NCBI GenBank assembly: GCA_028697875.1
Contig: JAQVEQ010000039.1
Coordinates: forward strand, 1 to 17,115
Source of the DNA: Novosphingobium sp.
Lineage (GTDB): Bacteria; Pseudomonadota; Alphaproteobacteria; Sphingomonadales; Sphingomonadaceae
Reading direction: 5' to 3'
Length of the DNA: 17,115 bases
Shown here: piece by piece, positions 7,585 to 12,321 of the stretch
Layout: each line of letters opens with the position of its first letter
How positions within the stretch are numbered: the first letter of the stretch is position 1
The notes under the pieces: generated by a model
Databases searched by the model: none
What the model saw: the letters and a program-made list of their open reading frames with translations, nothing else
What the model was told of the DNA's origin: nothing
Made by a program: the position numbers and the translations under genes

Positions 7585-8199
7585 CTATTGCAGCGTCACC
7601 CGTGCATCCCCGCCATCGTGGCGGCCGAAGAACTGCATCAGCTGGACCAGCAGCTCGCACCGGGCATTGATGTCGGGCGCTTCCAGCAATGCCTGCTTGG
7701 CGGCGGCATCGAACGGCGCAATCTGCGAGACGCCGTTGATCAGCGACACGTCGTCCAGCCGCGAAACCGAATCCCAGTCCACGCTGTAGCCCTGCATGTC
7801 GGCGAAATCGCGTGCCGCCTGTTCGAACCCGGCGCGCTCGACCGAGCTCAGCATCTCGTCCTCCGGCTCCTCGATCAGTTCGCCTTCGACCTGGCGGAAC
7901 GGGGTTGCGACATCGAGTTCGCGAATCACGCGGAAGCGGTGTTCGCCGTCGAGCACGATATTGAAGCGTCCGTCCTCCAGCGCCTCGACGTCCTCGATCC
8001 GCCCGACGCAGCCCATTGCGAACAGCGGAGCGTGTTCGCCGGGGGCCTGCGGCTGGATCATGGCGATGCGGCGGTCGCGCGCCAGGGCATCGCTGACCAT
8101 CGCGCGGTAACGCGGTTCGAAAATGTGCAGCGGCAGGCGCAGCCCCGGGTAGAGGATCACGCCTGACAGCGGGAAGATCGAGAGCCGCGTTCCCGGCAT
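7585..8199 (-). CDS. LON substrate-binding-domain protein (peptidase S16 LON domain only)
   Basis: The 204-residue product has the Lon N-terminal substrate-recognition domain (PF02190): IFPLSGVILYPGLRLPLHIFEPRYRAM near the N-terminus and later GCVGRIEDVEALEDGRFNIVL. It has no ATPase or serine-lysine protease domain, so it is not Lon protease itself; such LON-only proteins are common and their role is unknown, perhaps substrate delivery. The frame is open to 8313, but ATG 8199 is chosen because it overlaps the last base of the thioredoxin-TPR stop codon (TAATG) and starts right at the domain, and because the upstream extension lies inside that gene. The one-base overlap implies translational coupling and joint function in protein quality control. 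Confidence 0.88.
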   Translation of the reverse strand: MPGTRLSIFPLSGVILYPGLRLPLHIFEPRYRAMVSDALARDRRIAMIQPQAPGEHAPLFAMGCVGRIEDVEALEDGRFNIVLDGEHRFRVIRELDVATPFRQVEGELIEEPEDEMLSSVERAGFEQAARDFADMQGYSVDWDSVSRLDDVSLINGVSQIAPFDAAAKQALLEAPDINARCELLVQLMQFFGRHDGGDARVTLQ

Positions 8200-9104
8200 T
8201 ATCCGAACAGGATCAGCGAGAGTTTGCGGCGGGCGGCGGCGACCCACGGGTCTTCGAGGCCGACCGCTTCGAAGATCTGCAGCAGCTTGGCCCTGGCCGC
8301 GCCTTCGTTCCACGCCGCGTCGTTGCGGATCATGGCCAGCAGGGCCTCGGCGGCTTCGTCGCGCTGCCCGGCGGCGAAGGCGGCATTGGCGTAGGCGAGC
8401 TGGGCGCCCATGTCGGCCGGGTCCGCCTCGGCGGCGGCGCGCAGGGTTCCCAGCTCGGAATCGTCAGGCACGTCCCCGGCCAGCGCCAGTGCGGACTTGG
8501 CCTGTGCCAGGACCGGGTCGTTGGCGGCTTCGTCCGGGAGCGATTCGAACACGTCCCGGGCCTGTTCGACCTGGCCCGTCGCGATCAGCGCCCGAATCAG
8601 CCCGGCATAGGCCGCGGTGTTTTCCGGCGCCATCTCGACCACTTGGGCGAAGATGCTTGCCGCGCGTTCGCCGTCGCCTTCGGCCAGCACCTTTTCGCCC
8701 AGTTCGATGAACTGCGCGACATCCGGGGCCTGCTCTGCCGCGGCGCCCGGCGTTACCGGCAGCTTTTCGAGCAGCTGGTCGAGCACTTGCTTCAGCTGCG
8801 ATTCGCTGCGGGCATTGGTGAGGTCGGCCACCGGCTGGCCCTGGAACATGGCGTAGACGGTGGGAATCGAGCGCACCTGGAACTGCGCGGCGATGAACTG
8901 TTCCTCGTCGACATTGATCTTGGCGAGGAGTACGCCCTTGTCGGCATATTCGGCGGCGATCTTTTCCAGCACGGGGGCGAGCGCCTTGCACGGCCCGCAC
9001 CATTCGGCCCAGAAGTCGAGGATGACGAGTTTGGTCATCGACGGTTCGGCCACATCCTTGCGGAACCGGTCGACGGCTTTCTGTTCGTCGAGATTGAGAC
9101 CCAT
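8199..9104 (-). CDS. ybbN: Thioredoxin-TPR co-chaperone, YbbN/CnoX type
   Basis: The 301-residue protein has an N-terminal thioredoxin domain (about residues 10-115) with an intact redox motif WCGPC (35-39) and cis-proline region SIPTVYAM. The C-terminal half (about 130-300) consists of alanine-rich helical repeats of TPR type. This is the architecture of CnoX/YbbN chaperedoxins, which hold unfolding proteins and pass them to GroEL or DnaK. The Escherichia coli member lacks redox activity, whereas the Caulobacter member has the CGPC motif and can act on mixed disulfides; this protein is of the latter kind. ATG 9104 (MGLNLDEQ...) is preferred; a GTG at 9128 would add eight residues and has a purine-rich GGGAG nearby only for itself, so the start is uncertain. 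TATAGT on the minus strand (9134-9139) is a possible -10. Confidence 0.9.
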   Translation of the reverse strand: MGLNLDEQKAVDRFRKDVAEPSMTKLVILDFWAEWCGPCKALAPVLEKIAAEYADKGVLLAKINVDEEQFIAAQFQVRSIPTVYAMFQGQPVADLTNARSESQLKQVLDQLLEKLPVTPGAAAEQAPDVAQFIELGEKVLAEGDGERAASIFAQVVEMAPENTAAYAGLIRALIATGQVEQARDVFESLPDEAANDPVLAQAKSALALAGDVPDDSELGTLRAAAEADPADMGAQLAYANAAFAAGQRDEAAEALLAMIRNDAAWNEGAARAKLLQIFEAVGLEDPWVAAARRKLSLILFG

Positions 9105-9205
9105 GCTGGCCAAGGTACTTGCTCCCACGTCGCACTATAAGGTGGTGCCTAATGTGGGCTTTTCCCGCAAATTGTGAAGGGCGGATATTTTCCGCGATTT
9201 TCTCC

Positions 9206-9233
9206 TTGCCGGATGCAAAACCCGATGCTAACC
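9206..9233 (+). promoter_or_regulatory. Candidate tRNA-Gly promoter
   Basis: TTGCCG (9206-9211) and CTAACC (9228-9233) are separated by 16 bp and end 43 bp before the tRNA. The match to TTGACA/TATAAT is moderate. A 6-bp hairpin CACCGG/CCGGTG (9245-9250, 9263-9268) would lie in the 5' leader of the precursor. Confidence 0.35.
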
Positions 9234-9276
9234 GCGCGCCTCCCCACCGGGACATTCTCTTTCCGGTGACGCCAGA

Positions 9277-9351
9277 GCGGGCGTAGCTCAGGGGTAGAGC
9301 ACAACCTTGCCAAGGTTGGGGTCGAGGGTTCGAATCCCTTCGCCCGCTCCA
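9277..9351 (+). tRNA. tRNA-Gly (anticodon GCC)
   Basis: A full cloverleaf can be drawn by hand. The acceptor stem is GCGGGCG (9277-9283) with CGCCCGC (9341-9347), then discriminator T and an encoded CCA (9349-9351). The D arm is GCTC/GAGC with the short AGGGGTA loop. The anticodon stem is CAACC/GGTTG with loop TTGCCAA, giving anticodon GCC for glycine at 9309-9311. The T arm is GAGGG/CCCTT around TTCGAAT, with one G-T pair. Everything to the right is of plasmid/ICE type, so this gene's 3' end is the probable integration target. Confidence 0.97.
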
Positions 9352-9367
9352 GTTTTCCCAGGAAAAC
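9352..9367 (+). terminator. Palindrome directly after tRNA-Gly, probable terminator
   Basis: GTTTTCC-CA-GGAAAAC is a perfect 7-bp inverted repeat with a 2-nt centre (effectively a 4-nt loop closed by 6 bp), starting at the base after the tRNA CCA. It could terminate or process the tRNA transcript. Because it sits at the presumed att junction it could also be a recombinase core. Confidence 0.45.
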
Positions 9368-9573
9368 CAATAGTTTGCGAGTCGCGGCGCCGGGGCGGGA
9401 TGCCGCTTATTTGCGTCAGTTCACCACCAGTTCACCACCACACGCGCGTGCCAACGGAAACTCGTGGCTATTGTGGCGGAGTATGGAGGGGAACGTCTTC
9501 CCCTGCCGGTGAGCCGCGTTCCGCGTCTCCCCGGACCCCTTCGTACGGGACTGCCGCCCCGTAACGCCCCGCC
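9368..9573. other. Non-coding border region between tRNA-Gly and the ardC leader
   Basis: I see no gene in these 206 bp (the whole gene-free stretch from the tRNA to ardC is 305 bp). It holds a tandem 11-bp repeat (9418-9439) and a strong hairpin AGGGGAA-CGTC-TTCCCCT (9487-9504) without a T-run. Minus-strand frames across it lack protein-like composition. A promoter for ardC should lie here, but no clear -35/-10 pair stands out. Confidence 0.55.
9418..9439. repeat. Tandem 11-bp direct repeat AGTTCACCACC
   Basis: Two perfect head-to-tail copies of AGTTCACCACC occupy 9418-9428 and 9429-9439, 67 bp past the tRNA 3' end. Short direct repeats near a tRNA junction are typical of integrase arm-type or excisionase binding sites, but this role is inferred from position only. 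Confidence 0.6.
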
Positions 9574-9656
9574 AGAGGAAGAGTAAGGCCGGTTGGCCGT
9601 GACGGGTTGAGGGCAGCGAGAGAGGCTTGCTGCCGGCCCGTCGCGGAGAAGCTGCG
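9574..9656 (+). promoter_or_regulatory. Structured 5' leader of ardC (leader copy A)
   Basis: The purine box AGAGGAAGAG (9574-9583) is followed by a two-part stem: outer GACGGG (9601-9606) with CCCGTC (9637-9642), inner GGCAGC (9612-9617) with GCTGCC (9629-9634), and loop 9618-9628 starting GAGAGAG. The Shine-Dalgarno GGAGAAG (9645-9651) starts 2 nt after the stem and 5-6 nt before the ATG. A homologous leader precedes parB (12240-12321), with the same 61-nt spacing from box to Shine-Dalgarno. Confidence 0.7.
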
Positions 9657-10637
9657 ATGGCACATGCACGCCACCGTTCCGCCAGAGAGCGGACGAACCT
9701 TTACGAACAGATCACCAACCGGATTATCGCCGAACTGGAGGCGGGGCGCATCCCCTGGGTCCAGCCCTGGGGATCGGCAAAGGCCAGCGTCGGTATGCCC
9801 TACAATGCCGTCAGCGAGCGGCGTTACAGCGGCATCAATATTCTCACGCTCTGGGATGCGATCGTCTCGCGCGGCTTTGCGTCCCACGCCTTCCTGACCT
9901 TCCGACAGGCCATCACGCTTGGCGGTAATGTCCGGCGCGGCGAGCAGGGCATCGGCGTCATTTACACACGCCGCTTCATCCCGCGCGATGAGCACCGCCG
10001 CGCCGACATCGAAGGCCGCGAGCCTTCGGGCGGCATTCCCTTCCTCAAGTGGTTCACCGTCTTTTCGGTTGAGCAATGCGACGGGCTGCCCGCACATATC
10101 TGCGAACCGCCACCGCCTATCCCGGAAGGGCTTATCCTTCCGCAGGCAGAAGCGCTGATTGCGGCGACCGGCGCCGACTTCCGCATCGGCGGTCCCTCGG
10201 CATTCTATTCGCCGACGCACGATTATGTGCAGGTGCCACGGCCTGATGACTTCTTCGACCCCGTGAACTGGCACCGGACGGCGTTTCACGAACTTGGTCA
10301 TTGGGTCGGCGGCGCCACGCGACTCAATCGGGATCAGAGCGGTGTCTTCGGTTCCGTGGCATATGGAAAGGAAGAGTTGTGCGCGGAGCTGACGGCATCG
10401 TTCGTCTGCGCCGCCCTCGGCATTACGCCCACGGTCCGGCATGCCGACTACATTGGCTCCTGGTTGGAGATCATTCGCGGGGACGATCGCGCGATCCTGC
10501 GCGCCGCCAGCGCTGCCTCGAAGGCCGCCGACTACCTGCTCGCCTTTCGCGCCGAAACTGAGATCGCCGCCAATGACGATGACCCCGATCCCGACCCGGA
10601 TGGATCGATGGCCATGGACGGGAGGATCGCGGCATGA
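9657..10637 (+). CDS. ardC: ArdC-family antirestriction protein (ssDNA-binding plus zincin domain)
   Basis: The 326-residue protein has the two-domain ArdC layout. An N-terminal ssDNA-binding domain (PF08401 type, about residues 10-135) includes ITNRIIAELEAGRIPWVQPW and the GGNVRRGEQG turn. A C-terminal zincin-like metallopeptidase domain (about 165-300) contains HELGHW (211-216), with E244 in EELCAELTASF as the likely third zinc ligand. ArdC proteins protect incoming conjugative DNA from host restriction and bind single-stranded DNA. The C-terminus is acidic (DDDPDPDPDG). The frame is open from 9627, but ATG 9657 is chosen because GGAGAAG (9645-9651) precedes it and the structured leader ends there. 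The last four bases overlap the start of the DUF2958 gene, so the two are co-translated. First gene of the element after the tRNA. Confidence 0.92.
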   Translation: MAHARHRSARERTNLYEQITNRIIAELEAGRIPWVQPWGSAKASVGMPYNAVSERRYSGINILTLWDAIVSRGFASHAFLTFRQAITLGGNVRRGEQGIGVIYTRRFIPRDEHRRADIEGREPSGGIPFLKWFTVFSVEQCDGLPAHICEPPPPIPEGLILPQAEALIAATGADFRIGGPSAFYSPTHDYVQVPRPDDFFDPVNWHRTAFHELGHWVGGATRLNRDQSGVFGSVAYGKEELCAELTASFVCAALGITPTVRHADYIGSWLEIIRGDDRAILRAASAASKAADYLLAFRAETEIAANDDDPDPDPDGSMAMDGRIAA

Positions 10638-11041
10638 TCCTCGTCACACCTGAATTGCGCGACCAACTGCGCGCCAATCACCGCGCCCGCTGCGAGGCGC
10701 TTCGCCGCGGCGAACCCGCGCCGGACCCGATGCCGGTGGTCCGCTTCTTCAATCCCCTTGGCCCCGCCACCTGGCTCGCCGCGGAGCTGGATGAGGACGG
10801 GATTCTCTTTGGCCTCGCCGATCTCGGCTTCGGCTGTCCGGAACTGGGGAGCTTTGCGCTGGAGGAACTGGAATCGATCCAGCTTCCCTTCGGTCTCGGT
10901 ATTGAGCGGGATATTCTCTTCGAGGGCGAGTTTCCGCTCTCGGTCTACGCCGAGGCCGCTTCCCGCGCCGGATCGCTGGTTGAGGGTGAACGCATCGTTC
11001 GCCGGGGATCGATGCCGCGCGCAAGCACGCTGTCACCATAA
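10634..11041 (+). CDS. DUF2958 domain-containing protein
   Basis: This 135-residue protein starts in the ardC stop (ATGA, 10634-10637) and matches my recollection of DUF2958: an early VRFFNPLGPATWLAAELDED, then FGLADLGFGCPELGSFALEEL, then GIERDILFEGEFPLSVYAE. Function is unknown; DUF2958 genes commonly ride with antirestriction genes on plasmids and ICEs, and may have a related role in DNA entry. The basic tail after residue 120 looks unstructured. It converges on the toxin gene with 18 bp between stops. Confidence 0.8.
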   Translation: MILVTPELRDQLRANHRARCEALRRGEPAPDPMPVVRFFNPLGPATWLAAELDEDGILFGLADLGFGCPELGSFALEELESIQLPFGLGIERDILFEGEFPLSVYAEAASRAGSLVEGERIVRRGSMPRASTLSP

Positions 11042-11059
11042 CGCCGATCGCTGGTGATC

Positions 11060-11374
11060 TCAGGCGCCGTCATCCTCGCGAAAACGGTCCATCTGGTGCA
11101 TGCGCTCGTGCAGGATCGTGACGATCCCGACATCGCCATCGGCGAGCAGGCGCCAATAGACATAGTGATGTTCGTGGCGGCAATAATAGCCGTCGACGCC
11201 GAATTCGGCCGGGATCGCGCGCCAGAGCAATTCGCGGCGCGCGATCCGGTCGAAGCAGGCGAACAGACCGCAGATATAGGTTTCGGCCTGCTCCTGGCCC
11301 CATGTGTCGAAGGTGTAGACAAAAATCTCGTCGAGCCGCTGGCCCGCGATTGCGGAAACACGAAATGCCGTCAT
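11060..11374 (-). CDS. RelE/ParE-superfamily toxin
   Basis: A 104-residue protein with the ParE/RelE-type compact alpha-beta fold pattern: N-terminal VSAIAGQRLDEIFVYTFDTWG...AETYICGLFACFDRIAR, middle strands with YYCRHEHHYVYWRL, and the C-terminal VTILHERMHQMDRF typical of ParE toxins. ParE toxins poison DNA gyrase, while RelE members cleave mRNA; the sequence looks closer to ParE, but the target is inferred. The gene starts one base after the antitoxin stop (11376-11378, minus strand), the usual antitoxin-first order. On a mobile element such modules stabilise inheritance. It is transcribed opposite to all neighbours except the DUF6771-like gene. Confidence 0.85.
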   Translation of the reverse strand: MTAFRVSAIAGQRLDEIFVYTFDTWGQEQAETYICGLFACFDRIARRELLWRAIPAEFGVDGYYCRHEHHYVYWRLLADGDVGIVTILHERMHQMDRFREDDGA

Positions 11375-11375
11375 G

Positions 11376-11633
11376 TCACGCCCGGCGATTGCGGGCGATC
11401 ACGGCCTCGGCGTCCAATGCGCCATAGCTGTCTTCAGGCGCTGCGAAGGCCCGCGTCAGTTCCGCCTTCAGGCGCTGGAACTGCTCCGCCTCGCTCCTCT
11501 CCTTGTCGCGTCGGATCAGGTCGCGCACATATTCGCTGACATTCTCATAGGCTCCGTGATCGCCGACATTGGCCGCGACGAACTCGCCCAGCGCACCGCT
11601 GATCCGGACATTGAGCGTGATCGGCTTGTTCAT
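11376..11633 (-). CDS. ParD-family ribbon-helix-helix antitoxin
   Basis: This 85-residue protein begins NKPITLNVRISGALGEFVAANV, a ribbon-helix-helix start, then GAYENVSEYVRDLIRRDKER, the hallmark of ParD/CopG antitoxins. The charged C-terminal half (about residues 46-85) should be the toxin-binding part. It would dimerise, bind its own promoter and neutralise the downstream toxin. AGGAGG (complement of 11639-11644) lies 5 nt before the ATG at 11633, a strong site that fits the need for excess antitoxin. A palindrome in the promoter (11662-11669) is a candidate operator. Confidence 0.87.
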   Translation of the reverse strand: MNKPITLNVRISGALGEFVAANVGDHGAYENVSEYVRDLIRRDKERSEAEQFQRLKAELTRAFAAPEDSYGALDAEAVIARNRRA

Positions 11634-11652
11634 GCGAGCCTCCTTCCGTCCT

Positions 11653-11682
11653 CATATAGTTCAATATTGTGGACAGCGACAA
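11653..11682 (-). promoter_or_regulatory. Promoter and candidate operator of the toxin-antitoxin operon
   Basis: On the minus strand TTGTCG (complement of 11677-11682) and TATATG (complement of 11653-11658) are spaced by 18 bp. The perfect palindrome CAATATTG (11662-11669) lies between them, where a ribbon-helix-helix antitoxin would block polymerase. Element matches are moderate; the autoregulatory role is inferred from the family. Confidence 0.45.
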
Positions 11683-11754
11683 GGGGGGAGTCTGCAGGGA
11701 AGCGTCGGCACCGATCATCTGCTATGACTTGGGCCGCAGTTTTGGAGTCGCCCC

Positions 11755-11964
11755 ATGCCCAAGAACCGCATGACCTTCCACGATCCCCGCGACGAACTGC
11801 CGCCGGTTACGATCGAATTCCTGAAAGGCGACATGCTGCGCTTCACTCAGGTCGATCGCGAGGGCCGCGCCAATGTCGTCACTTTCTCCGAGCGTTTCGA
11901 CGTTCACCGTGGCGTCTTCGACGTCACGGCACGGCCAACATCTCCGCTCACAGTGGAAGGTTGA
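11755..11964 (+). CDS. Small hypothetical protein
   Basis: This is a 69-residue protein I do not recognise. It starts at ATG 11755 with GGAG (11744-11747) 7 nt upstream and has GC-rich third positions like its neighbours, which favours it over the antisense frame at 11722-11907. The sequence is a plausible small beta-rich domain: PPVTIEFLKGDMLRFTQVD followed by ANVVTFSERFDVHRGVFDVTA. It is transcribed away from the antitoxin and converges with the DUF6771-like gene, overlapping its 3' end by 17 bp. No signal peptide or membrane segment is seen. It may be element-specific. Confidence 0.6.
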   Translation: MPKNRMTFHDPRDELPPVTIEFLKGDMLRFTQVDREGRANVVTFSERFDVHRGVFDVTARPTSPLTVEG

Positions 11965-12136
11965 GCTGGTTCACGTCGGGAGGAACTGATCCGTCCAGCT
12001 TCTCGATGATCGTTGCCGCCAGCGCATCGGCGGCCCGCTCGCGCATCCGTTCGTCCGGCATCGTCAGGCCGATGCGCGCCCATCCGGGCGCGGCCAGCAG
12101 GATGGCGGACAATTCCTGTCGTTCGATTCGTTCCAT
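11948..12136 (-). CDS. Small conserved hypothetical, DUF6771-like
   Basis: This 62-residue protein contains LLAAPGWARIGLTMPDERMRERAADALAATI and ends NQLNLPL, which I recall as the pattern of DUF6771 small proteins on sphingomonad plasmids; no search was run. The helix-rich composition and lack of cysteines, signal or membrane segment suggest a small cytoplasmic protein. The ATG at 12136 lies inside the palindrome CATGTCGACATG, and no clear Shine-Dalgarno precedes it, so translation may be leaderless or the start slightly different. It overlaps the 3' end of the plus-strand hypothetical by 17 bp and is divergent from parB. Confidence 0.65.
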   Translation of the reverse strand: MERIERQELSAILLAAPGWARIGLTMPDERMRERAADALAATIIEKLDGSVPPDVNQLNLPL

Positions 12137-12145
12137 GTCGACATG
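12134..12145. promoter_or_regulatory. 12-bp perfect palindrome between divergent genes
   Basis: CATGTCGACATG covers the start codon of the DUF6771-like gene and lies about 180 bp upstream of parB. Position and symmetry fit an operator for a dimeric regulator, possibly ParB itself or an element repressor. Being also a nested restriction palindrome (GTCGAC), it could be chance or restriction-related. Confidence 0.35.
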
Positions 12146-12217
12146 AGAACAAATAGCGAACTTAATGGCAAGGGCATTGATGCCGAACGGCGGTATCGGA
12201 GCGCCCGATCGCGTTAC

Positions 12218-12236
12218 GGCCTGCCTGCGGCAGGCC
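12218..12236 (+). other. Perfect 8-bp hairpin upstream of the parB leader
   Basis: GGCCTGCC, TGC, GGCAGGCC is a perfect stem with a 3-nt loop, ending 3 bp before the purine box of the parB leader. No T-run follows. It may be part of the leader fold or a roadblock to transcription entering from upstream. Confidence 0.45.
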
Positions 12237-12239
12237 TAG

Positions 12240-12321
12240 AGAGGGAGAGGGAAGCCCGTGGTTTCATGACGGGCTGGGAGCCGGGAGAGAGTCTCGCGGC
12301 GGCCCGTCATGGAGAAGCCCC
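12240..12321 (+). promoter_or_regulatory. Structured 5' leader of parB (leader copy B)
   Basis: The purine box AGAGGGAGAG (12240-12249) is followed by outer stem GACGGG (12268-12273) with CCCGTC (12303-12308) and inner stem GCCG (12280-12283) with CGGC (12297-12300). The loop contains GAGAGAG, as in the ardC leader. GGAGAAG (12311-12317) begins 2 nt after the stem, 4 nt before the ATG. Compared with copy A, an A-U pair of the inner stem is replaced by C-G, a compensatory change, while the loop purines and Shine-Dalgarno are kept. Confidence 0.7.

Noticed and set aside
9418..9439. Tandem repeat considered as the start of a CRISPR array
   Set aside because: Two 11-bp units with no spacer between them and no cas genes; nothing CRISPR-like in the window.
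9421..9669. Minus-strand frame near the tRNA considered as an integrase remnant
   Set aside because: It ends right at the tandem repeat, but its sequence is Arg/Ser/Pro-rich with no tyrosine-recombinase motif (no R-H-R-Y pattern), so there is no support for a broken integrase.
9468..10442. Minus-strand frame opposite ardC
   Set aside because: ArdC has both domains and HELGHW on the plus strand; the opposite frame has no recognisable domain or ribosome-binding site.
11722..11907. Minus-strand frame opposite the 69-residue hypothetical
   Set aside because: The plus-strand frame has a ribosome-binding site and GC-rich third positions; the minus frame would sit in the divergent spacer without its own signals.
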